NCBI GenBank assembly: GCA_017519975.1
Contig: JAFWRM010000047.1
Span: 62,001-126,000, forward strand
Length of the DNA stretch: 64,000 nucleotides
Direction of reading: 5' to 3'
Origin: Oscillospiraceae bacterium
GTDB lineage: Bacteria; Bacillota; Clostridia; Oscillospirales; Oscillospiraceae
Part shown: positions 1 to 8,843 of the stretch, piece after piece
Numbering within the stretch: position 1 is the first letter of the stretch
Layout of the letters: each line of letters starts with the position of its first letter
Position numbers and translations under genes: made by a program
The notes under the pieces: generated by a model
What the model saw: only the letters and a program-made list of their open reading frames with translations
What the model was told of the DNA's origin: nothing
The model's database searches: none

Positions 1-425
1 GCGGAGGAGACCGAGTCGTTTTCGTTCACGACGGGGATGATGCCCCGCTCCAGCAGCACGTCGAAGGTGTTGGTCAGGTGTTCGGCGCGGGCGGGGTCCT
101 CCACGTCCTCCCCGGTGAGCAGGATCTGGGCGACGGAGGCGTTGTATTCGGAAAACAGCGTATCGTAAACGTGCATCATCCGGCACTGGCCGACGGCGGC
201 CGCCGCCTGCTTGACGCGCAGCTCCTTCGGGCGTTCCGTGAGCCCCATTTTGGCCGTGCCCACGGCGATGGCGCCGGAGGTGACCAGAATGATCTCGTGG
301 CCGGAGCCCTGAAGGTCGGCCAGGACCCGCGCGAGGCGTTCCATGGACCTCAGATCCATGGAGCCGGAATCGTGGGTGATGGTGGAAGTGCCGACTTTTA
401 CGACGATGCGTTGTTTTTTCAGCAT
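1..425 (-). CDS. proB: Glutamate 5-kinase, N-terminal part (cut by window edge)
   Basis: The first 141 codons of ProB, which phosphorylates the gamma-carboxylate of glutamate in the first step of proline synthesis in the cytoplasm. The reading starts MLKKQRIVVKVGTST, has the amino-acid-kinase motif VTSGAIAVG near residue 50, and ends in the family signature GIIPVVNENDSVSS at the window edge. Full-length proteins are about 260-370 residues, so whether a C-terminal PUA domain exists cannot be seen. The ATG at 425 is preceded by AGGAG at a good distance. It has its own promoter and diverges from the DUF1653 gene. Confidence 0.93.
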   Translation of the reverse strand, partial: MLKKQRIVVKVGTSTITHDSGSMDLRSMERLARVLADLQGSGHEIILVTSGAIAVGTAKMGLTERPKELRVKQAAAAVGQCRMMHVYDTLFSEYNASVAQILLTGEDVEDPARAEHLTNTFDVLLERGIIPVVNENDSVSS

Positions 426-455
426 GACTGTTCTCCTGACTGGTTATTATGAATA

Positions 456-484
456 ATTATACCATGCCCTGCGCTCCGTGAAAA
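456..484 (-). promoter_or_regulatory. Sigma-A-type promoter of proB
   Basis: On the minus strand TTTTCA (479-484) and TATAAT (456-461) are separated by 17 bases, and lie about 30 bases upstream of the proB start. The -10 is a perfect consensus. Confidence 0.6.
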
Positions 485-501
485 GAGCCGCGCGCCTTCT
501 C

Positions 502-530
502 TTGAGGGGAGGAAAGCGGCGTGGTATGAT
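502..530 (+). promoter_or_regulatory. Promoter of the DUF1653 gene
   Basis: TTGAGG (502-507) and TATGAT (525-530) have 17-base spacing and lie just upstream of the GTG start at 554. Confidence 0.55.
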
Positions 531-553
531 GATCACGGAAAGGGGGCTGCGTA

Positions 554-802
554 GTGGAATATGATCTGAAGCCGGGCGTCTACCGGCATTTCAAGGGCAA
601 CTGCTATCAGCTGCTGGGGCTGGCCCGCCACAGCGAAACGCTGGAATGGATGGTCGTCTACCGGGCGCTGTATGGGGAGGAGGGCCTATGGGTCCGTCCG
701 GCGGCCATGTGGTCGGAGACCGTCGAGCGCGGCGGAGTGACCGTGCCGCGCTTTACTTATCTGGGGGAAGCTCCAGCTGAAGATCCGCGGAGCGGATCGT
801 AA
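554..802 (+). CDS. DUF1653 family small protein
   Basis: An 82-residue protein with the DUF1653 pattern: KPGVYRHFKGNCYQLLGLARH near the N-terminus, then VVYRALYGEEGLWVRP. The family is small and of unknown biochemical role. The start is GTG, because the nearby ATG at 561 is out of frame; a GGGGG stretch upstream can serve as ribosome binding site. Its last 50 bases overlap the 3' end of the convergent Crp/Fnr gene. Confidence 0.85.
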   Translation: MEYDLKPGVYRHFKGNCYQLLGLARHSETLEWMVVYRALYGEEGLWVRPAAMWSETVERGGVTVPRFTYLGEAPAEDPRSGS

Positions 803-1442
803 ACCGGTTCTTGTGATAGTCCAGAAGGCCGTCCTGCTTCATTTTTCCCAGTTCCTTTGAAAGCGCGCTGCGGTCCACGCCGAGATAGTCCGCCAGCTGC
901 TGACGGTCGAAGGGAATGGTCAGATCTCTGGAGCCCTGCAGGTGCACCTCCCGGGACAGATAGCTGATCAGCCGGCCGCGGATGGTCTTGGAGGAGGTGT
1001 CCAGGATCCGCTGGGACAGCCGGATGTTCTTGCGGGAGGAGACGGTGACCAGATTGCGGATCACGTCCGTGTGACGCCCGCAGGGGGTGGGACAGGTGTG
1101 AAATACCTTCCGCACGTTCACGAACAGTACGCGGCTGTCCTTCACGGCAACGGCGTCCACCATCAGGGGCTCCTCCGGACAGCAGGCGTAGGATTCGGCA
1201 AATACGCCGCCGGGCCCCACCATGGCGAGAATGCTTTTCGTTCCCCACAGATCGTTGCTTTCGATCTGTACGGCGCCGGACAGCACGATGCCGATGTCCA
1301 CGTTCGTATCGCCCGTCAGATAGATCACGGAGCCGCGCGGGTATTCCGCCTCACGGAAGCCGAGGCAGGGGGCCATCGCCCGGATATCCTCCGGATCGAT
1401 GCCGCGGAACAGGAGCGTATCTGCCAGAAAATGAGGATCCAT
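753..1442 (-). CDS. Crp/Fnr family transcriptional regulator
   Basis: A 229-residue regulator with an N-terminal cyclic-nucleotide-type beta-barrel (about residues 15-125) and a C-terminal winged helix with the HTH stretch DRQQLADYLGVDRSALSKEL (about residues 182-202). It carries only a few cysteines (CCPEE, CPTPCG), so an oxygen-sensing Fe-S cluster is possible but not shown. ATG 1442 follows AAAGGA. The longer reading back to 1562 lacks a binding site and would overlap the divergent ferredoxin gene. The divergent Fe-S protein is the likely target; this is inferred from position only. Confidence 0.9.
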   Translation of the reverse strand: MDPHFLADTLLFRGIDPEDIRAMAPCLGFREAEYPRGSVIYLTGDTNVDIGIVLSGAVQIESNDLWGTKSILAMVGPGGVFAESYACCPEEPLMVDAVAVKDSRVLFVNVRKVFHTCPTPCGRHTDVIRNLVTVSSRKNIRLSQRILDTSSKTIRGRLISYLSREVHLQGSRDLTIPFDRQQLADYLGVDRSALSKELGKMKQDGLLDYHKNRFTIRSADLQLELPPDK

Positions 1443-1485
1443 GATGAATTCCTTTCGTGGTAATAACAACATATCGAACGGATTC

Positions 1486-1514
1486 ATTATAGTATGCTGT
1501 TTCCGTAAAGACAA
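1486..1514 (-). promoter_or_regulatory. Promoter of the Crp/Fnr gene
   Basis: On the minus strand TTGTCT (1509-1514), 17 bases, then TATAAT (1486-1491). The site lies in the 100-base divergent region, so an autoregulatory operator here would also affect the ferredoxin gene. Confidence 0.7.
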
Positions 1515-1542
1515 GAGATAAGCGTCAGAAACGGAGGAACGC

Positions 1543-2271
1543 ATGATGGTACGAAAGATCATTCACATTGACGAGGAAAAGTGCACGGGCTGCGGCCTGT
1601 GCGCGGACGCCTGCCATGAGGGAGCCATCGAGATGGTGGACGGCAAGGCCAGACTGACCCGGGAAGACTACTGCGACGGGCTGGGGGACTGCCTGCCCGC
1701 ATGCCCGGCAGGAGCTATCACCTTTGAAGAACGCGAGGCCCCCGCGTACGACGCCGCCGCCGTACAGGCGGCGAAAGCGGAGAAGAAGATCGGGGAACAT
1801 GTCCACGCGGAGGGCGGCTGTCCCGGCAGCCGGATGCGCATGATGGGCAGAAAGCAGCCGGAAGCGGCGGCTGCTGCTCCCGCGGCCGAGGGACCGGCCG
1901 TGTCCCGGCTGGGCCAGTGGCCGTGCCAGATCAAGCTGGTGCCGGAGCACGCGCCGTTCTTTGACGGGGCCAGGGTGCTGGTCGCCGCGGACTGCACGGC
2001 CTATGCTTACGCCTCCGTGCATGAGGATTTCATGAGGGGAAGGGTCACGCTGATCGGCTGCCCGAAGCTGGACGGCGTGGATTACAGCGAAAAGCTGGCG
2101 CGCATTCTGGCGGACAACGACGTCCGCAGCGTGACGGTGCTGCGGATGGAGGTGCCCTGCTGCGGCGGCCTGGAGTTTGCCGTGAAGAAGGCCCTGCAGG
2201 CGTCGGGAAAGATGATCCCCTGGCAGGTGGTCACCGTTTCCATCGACGGGAAGATCCTGGAAGAGACCTGA
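1543..2271 (+). CDS. 4Fe-4S ferredoxin-like electron-transfer protein
   Basis: A 242-residue protein with two [4Fe-4S] motifs at the N-terminus: CTGCGLCADAC (about residues 14-24) and CDGLGDCLPACPAGA (about 45-58). An alanine-rich linker follows (about 105-125), then a domain with CTAYAY, GCPK and PCCGG cysteines that could hold another metal centre. Such proteins are common in anaerobes beside an FNR-type regulator, often with Hcp. GGAGG precedes ATG 1543. It probably passes electrons or forms part of a nitrosative/oxidative stress response; the partner is unknown. Confidence 0.85.
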   Translation: MMVRKIIHIDEEKCTGCGLCADACHEGAIEMVDGKARLTREDYCDGLGDCLPACPAGAITFEEREAPAYDAAAVQAAKAEKKIGEHVHAEGGCPGSRMRMMGRKQPEAAAAAPAAEGPAVSRLGQWPCQIKLVPEHAPFFDGARVLVAADCTAYAYASVHEDFMRGRVTLIGCPKLDGVDYSEKLARILADNDVRSVTVLRMEVPCCGGLEFAVKKALQASGKMIPWQVVTVSIDGKILEET

Positions 2272-2274
2272 CGG

Positions 2275-2321
2275 AAGAAAAGCGGCCGGCGGAACAAAAC
2301 GTTCCGCCGGTCGCTTTTCTT
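2275..2321. terminator. Bidirectional intrinsic terminator
   Basis: A long hairpin whose arms are AAGAAAAGCG-CCGGCGGAAC and the complement, with A-rich and T-rich flanks. It serves both the ferredoxin gene (+) and the ABC-F gene (-), whose stop codon it touches. Confidence 0.9.
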
Positions 2322-4194
2322 ATTCCGCCAGTTCCATCCATTGCTCCATCAGCTCTTCCAGACGCGCGTTTTCGCGCTCGGAGGTCTCCTGCAGCTCGGT
2401 CAGGCGGACATAGTCCGTGGCGTTTTCCTGGATCTCCTGCTCGAGCCTGGCCAGCAGCGCCTCCTGATCGGCGATCTGCTTTTCCAGCCTTGCCATCGTG
2501 CGCTCCGCATTCCGGGGGCGGGCCGGCTTTTCCCTGGATGTTTTGGGCTGCTTTTCCTCCGCCGGCTTTTTCTCCGGCGGGCGGGCGGCCGGTCTTGCGT
2601 ACCTGGCCCGGTATTCGTCGTAGGTTCCCCGGAAATCGCGGATCGTTCCGTCGGCCAGTTCCCAGATGCGGGTGGCGAAACGATTGGTGAAATAACGGTC
2701 GTGGCTGACGAAGATCAGCGTGCCCTCGTAGGCCTCCAGCGCCTGCTCGATCCATTCGCGGGAGGCGATGTCCAGATGGTTGGTGGGCTCGTCCAGAACG
2801 AGCAGATTCAGCGTTTCCCCCATGAGGATGCACAGCTTCAGCCGGCTGCGCTCGCCGCCGGAAAGATCCTGCACGCGCTTGAAAACGTCCTCTCCGGAAA
2901 ATTTGAAGCTGCCCAGACGGTTCCGGGCCGTCTGCGGACTGCAGCCGGCCTCATACAGCATGGTGTCCAGCAGGGTGCGCTCCGGATGATCGAAGGTCAC
3001 GGCCTGCGGAAGGTACGCCGTCTTTACCTGAGGTCCGACGCGCACGTAGCCGGTATCCGGACGCAGCTGATTCAGAAGGATGCGAAGCAGCGTGGTTTTT
3101 CCGGTGCCGTTGTCGCCGATCAGGGCGATCCGCTCGCCGCCCTTGATCTGAAGCTCCGGAAGAGTGAACAGCGTCCGGCCGTCGTAGCTCTTGCTCAGTC
3201 CGCGGATCAGCATCACCTCGTCGGCGTCAAAGGCGGCCTCCCCGAACCCGGCCTTCATCGTTTTCTCCTTATCCGGCCGTTCCGTGGTCACCAGGCGTTC
3301 GATGCGGCTTTCGATGGCGAAGGCCTTTTTTACCAGCCGCTGGTTTCCGGTGCCCCACTGGTGCAGCCGGTCCGCGGCGGCCTGCAGCCGCTTTGCCTCC
3401 GCCTGCTCCGCCTCATAGCGCTTGAGCTGCAGCTCGTACCGGCGCTGCTTTTCCTCCGCGAAAAAGCTGTAGCTGCCGCTGTAGAACTCCGCCTTGCCGC
3501 CGACCAGCTCGATGATGCGGGTCACCGTGTTATCCAGAAAACGGCGGTCGTGGGAAATGGTGAGCACCGTCCCTTTGAAGTGGCTCAGGTAATCCTCCAG
3601 CCACTCCACGGCGTTCACGTCCAGATGGTTGGTGGGCTCGTCCAGCAGCAGGATGTCCGTCTTCTCCAGGATCAGGCGCGCCAGGTTCACGCGGGTCTGC
3701 TCTCCTCCGGACAGCGTGCGGAACAGCTGGCCCCGCTGGGCGGTCGGGATCCCCAGGCCGTTGGCCACGCGGTTTACCTCATGGTCCATGTCGTACCCGC
3801 CCAGGCGGCGGTATTCCTCCAGCAGACGGTCGTACTCCGGAGGGATGGCGCCGTCGGCGGCTTCCGCCATGCGCGCTTCCAGTTCGTCCAGACGCTTCCG
3901 GACGGCGAAAGCCCCGCGGAAGGCGTCGCGCAGCACGTCCTCCGCCGTGAACTGTGGGGGATAGACGGGAATCTGGGTGATCAGCCCCACGGGCTTGCCC
4001 GGGGCCAGGATCACGTCGCCCTCGTCGGACGTCAGCTCTCCGCAGATGATGCGGAACAGCGTGGTTTTGCCGGCGCCGTTTTTGCCGAGCAGGCCGACGC
4101 GCTCACCGCTGTTGATGTCGAAGGTCACGCCGTCCAGAATGTTTTCGCCCTCTTCAAACGCCTTTACGACATGCTGTACGGAGATGTCTATCAT
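2320..4194 (-). CDS. ABC-F family ATP-binding protein
   Basis: A 624-residue soluble protein with two ABC ATPase domains and no membrane segment. Walker A motifs are GKNGAGKTT (about residue 37) and GDNGTGKTT (about 360). Signatures are LSGGEQTRV and LSGGERSRL, and both Walker B regions read LLDEPTNHLD or LVLDEPTNHLD. An interdomain linker rich in charged residues and a C-terminal coiled coil (about 540-624) are typical of ABC-F proteins that act on the ribosome. Such proteins serve in translation rescue or antibiotic protection; which one cannot be told from sequence. ATG 4194 is preferred because AGGAGG lies 9 bases upstream, inside the longer reading that starts at 4218. Confidence 0.92.
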   Translation of the reverse strand: MIDISVQHVVKAFEEGENILDGVTFDINSGERVGLLGKNGAGKTTLFRIICGELTSDEGDVILAPGKPVGLITQIPVYPPQFTAEDVLRDAFRGAFAVRKRLDELEARMAEAADGAIPPEYDRLLEEYRRLGGYDMDHEVNRVANGLGIPTAQRGQLFRTLSGGEQTRVNLARLILEKTDILLLDEPTNHLDVNAVEWLEDYLSHFKGTVLTISHDRRFLDNTVTRIIELVGGKAEFYSGSYSFFAEEKQRRYELQLKRYEAEQAEAKRLQAAADRLHQWGTGNQRLVKKAFAIESRIERLVTTERPDKEKTMKAGFGEAAFDADEVMLIRGLSKSYDGRTLFTLPELQIKGGERIALIGDNGTGKTTLLRILLNQLRPDTGYVRVGPQVKTAYLPQAVTFDHPERTLLDTMLYEAGCSPQTARNRLGSFKFSGEDVFKRVQDLSGGERSRLKLCILMGETLNLLVLDEPTNHLDIASREWIEQALEAYEGTLIFVSHDRYFTNRFATRIWELADGTIRDFRGTYDEYRARYARPAARPPEKKPAEEKQPKTSREKPARPRNAERTMARLEKQIADQEALLARLEQEIQENATDYVRLTELQETSERENARLEELMEQWMELAE

Positions 4195-4225
4195 AGGGCG
4201 CGGCCTCCTTTCAGTCACAGAATTC

Positions 4226-4289
4226 AGCGCCGGGCGGGCAGGCCCGGCGCTGTCGCTCTCTTTTCAGGGAAACGGCGGCCGCCGTTTCC
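4226..4289. other. Two GC-rich palindromes downstream of fba
   Basis: A perfect 22-base palindrome (4268-4289, GGAAACGGCGG and complement) and a 9-bp stem with an 8-base loop (4226-4251). Neither is followed by a T-run in the direction of fba transcription, so they may be weak terminators or mRNA 3' stabilisers. Confidence 0.4.
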
Positions 4290-4301
4290 GACCGGCCTCA
4301 T

Positions 4302-5243
4302 TCAGATCTTGTCGTTGCTGCCCAGCACGGCGGTGATCTTGTGCCGGACCAGATCCCGGATGTTGTCCCGCCCGGGGGTCAGATATTTCCGGGGATCAAA
4401 GTCGGCCGGATTGGCCGCAAGGTGGGCCCTCACGCCGGCCGTCATCGCCAGGCGCAGGTCGGAATCGATGTTGATCTTGCACACGGCCATGGAGGCGGCC
4501 TTGCGCAGCATGTCCTCCGGAACGCCGATGGCGTCCGGCATGCTTCCGCCGTTGGCGTTGATCTGGGCCACGTACTCGGGGATCACGGAACTGGCGCCGT
4601 GAAGGACGATGGGAAAGCCGGGCAGACGCTCGGCCACCTTCTCCAGGATGTCGAAGCGGAGCTGAGGCTTCGTGCCGGGCTTGAACTTGTAGGCGCCGTG
4701 ACTGGTGCCGATGGCGATGGCCAGAGAGTCCACCCCGGTGCGGGCGACGAATTCCTCAACCTCCTCGGGGCGTGTATAGCTGCTGTCTTCCGGCCGGACG
4801 TTCACGTCGTCCTCAACGCCGGCCAGACGGCCCAGCTCACCCTCCACGACCACGCCGTGATCGTGGGCGTATTCCACAACCTGGCGGGTCAGGGCGATGT
4901 TGTCCTCAAAGCTGTGCTTGCTGCCGTCGATCATGACGCTGGTGAAGCCGCCGTCGATGCATCCCTTGCAGATCTCGAAGCTCTCGCCGTGGTCCAGATG
5001 GACGCAGATGGGCAGACCGGTGTCCGCCTCCGCCGCTTCGATCAGCTTCATCAGGTACACATGCTTGGCGTACTTTCTCGCGCCGGCGGAGACCTGGAGG
5101 ATCAGAGGGGACCGGCATTCGGCAGCGGCCTCGGTGATGCCCTGGATGATCTCCATGTTGTTTACGTTAAAAGCGCCGATGGCATATCCCTCGCGGTAGG
5201 CGCGCTCAAACATCTCAGTAGAAGTTACGATTGGCATCTGCAT
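4302..5243 (-). CDS. fba: Class II fructose-1,6-bisphosphate aldolase
   Basis: A 313-residue zinc-dependent aldolase that splits fructose-1,6-bisphosphate into dihydroxyacetone phosphate and glyceraldehyde-3-phosphate. Metal and substrate motifs are visible: LDHGESFE (about 83), DGSKHSFEDN (about 105), EGELGRLAG (about 135), AIGTSHGAYKF (about 178) and LHGASS (about 215). The start at 5243 (MQMPIV) leaves GGAAAGG six bases upstream; MPIV at 5237 is the alternative. It diverges from PPi-phosphofructokinase, so two consecutive glycolytic steps are encoded back to back. Confidence 0.95.
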   Translation of the reverse strand: MQMPIVTSTEMFERAYREGYAIGAFNVNNMEIIQGITEAAAECRSPLILQVSAGARKYAKHVYLMKLIEAAEADTGLPICVHLDHGESFEICKGCIDGGFTSVMIDGSKHSFEDNIALTRQVVEYAHDHGVVVEGELGRLAGVEDDVNVRPEDSSYTRPEEVEEFVARTGVDSLAIAIGTSHGAYKFKPGTKPQLRFDILEKVAERLPGFPIVLHGASSVIPEYVAQINANGGSMPDAIGVPEDMLRKAASMAVCKINIDSDLRLAMTAGVRAHLAANPADFDPRKYLTPGRDNIRDLVRHKITAVLGSNDKI

Positions 5244-5268
5244 GCACATCCTTTCCTGTGATATGTGT

Positions 5269-5296
5269 ATTCTACCATACGACGGGCGGTTTTCAA
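5269..5296 (-). promoter_or_regulatory. Promoter of fba
   Basis: Minus-strand TTGAAA (5291-5296), 16-base spacer, TAGAAT (5269-5274), about 26 bases upstream of the start. Confidence 0.65.
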
Positions 5297-5339
5297 AGGG
5301 AAAATCGCTCGGCCCGGCGGGGAAAAGGAAACGGGCGCA

Positions 5340-5368
5340 TTGCGCGGGGCCTCCGCCTGTGGTAAGAT
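5340..5368 (+). promoter_or_regulatory. Promoter of pfp
   Basis: TTGCGC (5340-5345), 17 bases, TAAGAT (5363-5368), then AAAGGAG and the start at 5404. Confidence 0.5.
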
Positions 5369-5403
5369 GACAGGGAAAGATCTCGGAGCAAAGGAGAATG
5401 CAC

Positions 5404-6669
5404 ATGGATAAGAGACAGCCCCTGCGGGGGGCCTGTGTGCTCGGACAGTCCGGCGGCCCCACCGCCGTCATCAACGCCAGCGCTTACGGCGTCATCCGAG
5501 CCGCGCTGGATGAACCCGCCATTACCGCCGTATACGGGGCGGATCACGGCATCACCGGCGTACTGAACGACATTCTGTACGACATGGGGCAGGAGGATCC
5601 CGAGGAACTGGAACTGCTGCTTCACACTCCGTCCTCGGAACTGGGATCCTGCCGGTACAAGCTGGCCGATCCGGAAAAGGATGATTCAGATTACCGCCGC
5701 ATTCTGGAGATCTTCCGGAAATACGATATCCGCTATTTCTTCTACAACGGCGGGAACGACAGCATGGATACCTGCAGCAAGATCAGCCGGTACATGAACA
5801 GCGTGGGCTATGAGTGCCGCGTGATGGGTGTGCCGAAGACCATCGACAACGATCTGTACGGCACGGATCACTGCCCCGGCTACGGAAGCGCCGCCCGGTA
5901 CATCGCCACCTCCGTGGCGGAGGTGAACCGGGATAACCGCGTGTATCCCACGGGCTCGGTCTGCATCATGGAGATCATGGGACGTCACGCCGGATGGCTG
6001 ACCGCCGCCGCCGCGCTGGCGGGAGAGTGCGGAGAGGCGCCCGATCTCATCTATCTGCCGGAGCGCCCCTTCGACAGGGAACGGTTCCTGAAGGACGTAG
6101 CGGACGTATACAACAGAAAGAACAGCTGCCTTGTCGCGGTGTCCGAAGGCGTGCGCTACGCCGACGGCACGTTCGTATCGGAGGCGAAGGAATCCTCCAC
6201 GGACGGATTCGGCCACGCGCAGCTGGGCGGCCTGGCCGCCATATTGGCGGACATGGTCAGACGGGAGCTCGGCTGCAAGGTTCGCGGCATCGAGCTGAGC
6301 CTTCTGCAGCGGGCCGGCGCGCATCTGGCCAGCGGGACGGACGTCGCGGAGGCGTACGCCGCCGGGCGGTTCGCGGTGGAAAGCGCCGTGGCCGGCGTTA
6401 CCGACAAGATGGTCGGATTCGTCAGGGATGAGGAGGACGGGAAGTATGTGTGCCGCTACGTGCTGCTCCCGCTGGAGACGGTCGCCAACGCCGAGAAGAA
6501 AGTGCCCGGGGAGTGGATCACCCCCGAGGGGAACGGCGTGACGGAGGATTTCATCCGCTACGCGCTGCCGCTGGTGGCCGGGGAGAACGATCGGAAGCAG
6601 ATCGGAGGTCTGCCGCGGTTCGCCCGGCTGAAAAAGATCCGGGCGGTACCTGCCGGGAAGGAGAGCTGA
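5404..6669 (+). CDS. pfp: Pyrophosphate-dependent 6-phosphofructokinase
   Basis: A 421-residue phosphofructokinase. The donor-site sequence is of the PPi type: GGNDSMDT (about residue 115) in place of the ATP-type GGDGS, and PKTIDND (about 141) with lysine where ATP enzymes have glycine. GQSGGPTAVIN at the N-terminus and MGRHAGWL (about 195) complete the family pattern. It makes glycolysis reversible and saves ATP, as is common in anaerobic Clostridia. Of two in-frame ATGs (5398, 5404) the second has the better distance from AAAGGAG. Confidence 0.93.
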   Translation: MDKRQPLRGACVLGQSGGPTAVINASAYGVIRAALDEPAITAVYGADHGITGVLNDILYDMGQEDPEELELLLHTPSSELGSCRYKLADPEKDDSDYRRILEIFRKYDIRYFFYNGGNDSMDTCSKISRYMNSVGYECRVMGVPKTIDNDLYGTDHCPGYGSAARYIATSVAEVNRDNRVYPTGSVCIMEIMGRHAGWLTAAAALAGECGEAPDLIYLPERPFDRERFLKDVADVYNRKNSCLVAVSEGVRYADGTFVSEAKESSTDGFGHAQLGGLAAILADMVRRELGCKVRGIELSLLQRAGAHLASGTDVAEAYAAGRFAVESAVAGVTDKMVGFVRDEEDGKYVCRYVLLPLETVANAEKKVPGEWITPEGNGVTEDFIRYALPLVAGENDRKQIGGLPRFARLKKIRAVPAGKES

Positions 6670-6715
6670 ACGGCGGAACACGCTGAAAGCGGTCACGAGG
6701 ATACGAGGAAATGAA

Positions 6716-6755
6716 AAGCAGGCCCATCCGCTCTGTGCGGATGGGCCTGCTTCCG
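6716..6755. terminator. Intrinsic terminator between pfp and aroK
   Basis: A perfect 16-bp stem (AAGCAGGCCCATCCGC and complement) with a 5-base loop, A-rich on the left and T-rich on the right, suited to both converging genes. Confidence 0.88.
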
Positions 6756-6764
6756 TTGTTTCAC

Positions 6765-7271
6765 TTACAGCTCGTTGGGCGGCACCTGCCGCAGGATCTC
6801 TTCGATCACGCCCTCGGGCGTCAGCCCGGAGCATGAGACCGTCACGTCCGCCCATTTCTCGTACAGAGGCGCGCGGACGGCGTATACGTCGTGGATCGTT
6901 TCCCCCGGGTTCATGGCGATGCCGCGGGTGGTGATGTTCCTGATGCGCCGTTCGATCTCGTCGGGGTCAAGCTTCAGATACACCACGACGCCGCTTTCAC
7001 GCAGATGCTCCATCGCACGGTCGCCGAAGATGGCGCTTCCGCCGGTGGCAATGACGCAGCGGCTCACGAACAGCCCGGAGATGACCCGGTTCTCCGTCTG
7101 GAGAAAGGCGTCGATGCCGTCCCGCTCGATGGTCTTGTACAGCAGCTCGCCGGTCTGCCCCTGTATGAGCAGGTCGCAGTCCACGAATCCGTATCCGATG
7201 GTCTTGGCCAGCAGCACGCCAACGGTGCTTTTGCCCGCACCGGGCATTCCGATGAGAACGATGTTGCGCAT
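6765..7271 (-). CDS. aroK: Shikimate kinase
   Basis: A 168-residue P-loop kinase, the usual length for shikimate kinase, which makes shikimate-3-phosphate in the aromatic amino acid pathway. It has Walker A GMPGAGKS (residue 8), DCDLLI (about 32), and ATGGSAIF (about 77) where classical enzymes have GGG. A lid region with RGIAMNPGETIHD and RAPLYEKWAD follows. It lies 24 bases downstream of mgtE on the same strand and may be cotranscribed. Confidence 0.88.
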   Translation of the reverse strand: MRNIVLIGMPGAGKSTVGVLLAKTIGYGFVDCDLLIQGQTGELLYKTIERDGIDAFLQTENRVISGLFVSRCVIATGGSAIFGDRAMEHLRESGVVVYLKLDPDEIERRIRNITTRGIAMNPGETIHDVYAVRAPLYEKWADVTVSCSGLTPEGVIEEILRQVPPNEL

Positions 7272-7295
7272 CCGGTAAAAATCCTTTCCTACAGT

Positions 7296-8651
7296 TTACA
7301 GGCCCAGCAGCATGCGGGCAAAGGCGAAATAGATCAGCAGACTCAGTGCGTCCACGATCGTCGTGATGAACGGGCTGGCCATGACGGCCGGGTCGAAGCC
7401 GATCTTCTTGGCAAGGATGGGCAGCGTGCAGCCCACCACCTTGGCGGTGAATACGGTGGCGACCAGTGTCAGGCAGACGACCAGCGAAACGGAAAAGCCC
7501 ACATGGTTGATCAGCATCAGCTTGGCAAAGTTCACGACGGCAAGCGCCACGCCGCACAGCACCGCCACGCGGACCTCCTTCCAGATGACCCGAAAAATGT
7601 CCGAAAATTCGATCTCATGCAGAGAAAGACCGCGGATGATGGTCACGGACGCCTGACCGCCGCTGTTGCCGCCCGTGTCCATCAGCATGGGCACGAAGGA
7701 GACCAGCACGATGCACGAGGCGAGAGCCCCCTCGAAATGGGTCAGGATGGACCCGGTGAAGGTGGCGGACACCATCAGGAGCAGCAGCCACGGGATGCGG
7801 CTTTTGAAAATGCTCCAGACGGACAGCTTCAGATAAGGCTTGTCCGAAGGCGTGATGGCGGCCATCTTTTCCATGTCTTCCGTGGCCTCGTCGGTCAGAA
7901 CGTCGATGGCGTCGTCAACGGTGACGATGCCGACCAGACGGCCTTCGCCGTCCACTACCGGCAGGGCGGTGAAGTCATATTTGGCGAAGCACTCGGCCAC
8001 GCTCTCCTGGTCCTCCTGAGTGGTGACGGAGATTACGTTGGGTTCCATGATCTGATCCATCGTATTGTCTTCGGGCGCGAGGATCAGGGAACGGATGGAT
8101 ACGGCGCCAATCAGACGCCGGCGTTCATCCGTGATGTAGCATACGTTGACGGTTTCCTTGTCGATGCCGGTACGGCGGATGTGCTTGATGGCGTCCTCGG
8201 TGGTCATGTCCGGCCGCAGCTCCACATACTCCGTGGTCATGATGCTGCCGGCGGAATCCTCCGGATATTTCAGCATCTCGTTGATCAGCCGTCGGGTCTC
8301 GGGCTCGGCCTGGGCAAGGATGCGCTTGACTACGTTGGACGGCATCTCTTCGACAAGGTCGACGGCGTCGTCCATGTACAGCTCGTCCACGATCTCCTTC
8401 AGCTCGCTGTCGGAGAAGCTGCGGATCAGGTCCTCCTGCACGTCGGGCTCCATCTCCACGAAAGTCTCCGCGGCAAGTTCCTTCGGCAGCAGGCGGAAGA
8501 GAAGGGAAATGCGGTTGTGGGGCAGTTCGGACAGCAGCGCCGCGATGTCCGCCCCGTTCAGAGTGACCAGGATATCCTTCAGAGTGCCGTATTTCTTGCT
8601 GTCCAGAAGCGCCTCGAGGGTCTGGGTCACTGTCGTTGTAATTTCTGCCAT
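7296..8651 (-). CDS. mgtE: Magnesium transporter MgtE
   Basis: A 451-residue Mg2+ channel. An acidic N-terminal superhelical domain (about 1-130) is followed by two CBS domains (about 135-255) that sense cytosolic Mg2+, then five membrane segments (from about 285). The pore signature PMLMDTGGNSGGQAS is at about 325. ATG 8651 follows AAGGAGG by a good distance. The gene sits behind an M-box leader with its own promoter, so expression should fall when Mg2+ is plentiful. Confidence 0.95.
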   Translation of the reverse strand: MAEITTTVTQTLEALLDSKKYGTLKDILVTLNGADIAALLSELPHNRISLLFRLLPKELAAETFVEMEPDVQEDLIRSFSDSELKEIVDELYMDDAVDLVEEMPSNVVKRILAQAEPETRRLINEMLKYPEDSAGSIMTTEYVELRPDMTTEDAIKHIRRTGIDKETVNVCYITDERRRLIGAVSIRSLILAPEDNTMDQIMEPNVISVTTQEDQESVAECFAKYDFTALPVVDGEGRLVGIVTVDDAIDVLTDEATEDMEKMAAITPSDKPYLKLSVWSIFKSRIPWLLLLMVSATFTGSILTHFEGALASCIVLVSFVPMLMDTGGNSGGQASVTIIRGLSLHEIEFSDIFRVIWKEVRVAVLCGVALAVVNFAKLMLINHVGFSVSLVVCLTLVATVFTAKVVGCTLPILAKKIGFDPAVMASPFITTIVDALSLLIYFAFARMLLGL

Positions 8652-8723
8652 GGTGTTCCTCCTTCTGAATGGGATGCCCGGGGATCCGGGCTCAGACAAG
8701 AGCAAGACACGAGCATAGCCGAA

Positions 8724-8819
8724 TCAGCCGGCGGTCACGAAGGACGCCGGATCTGCCCCGCCGCGGGGCGGCAGGGTACTTCGGCCGGGATTCGCGCCGT
8801 TACCGTTGTCAGCGTCCAT
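8724..8819 (-). CDS. Putative leader peptide between the M-box terminator and mgtE
   Basis: A 31-codon open frame starting MDADNGNGANPGRSTLP and ending FVTAG-stop, preceded by GAGGTG seven bases before its ATG. It lies in the mgtE mRNA between the riboswitch terminator and the mgtE start and contains five Pro and several Asp codons. Its last 18 bases (8723-8740) are identical, in the same frame, to the end of ackA (9157-9174). It may be a translated leader or a duplicated scrap of ackA; it resembles no family known to me. Confidence 0.35.
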   Translation of the reverse strand: MDADNGNGANPGRSTLPPRGGADPASFVTAG

Positions 8820-8843
8820 CGTTTTCACCTCACAGTGCAAAGA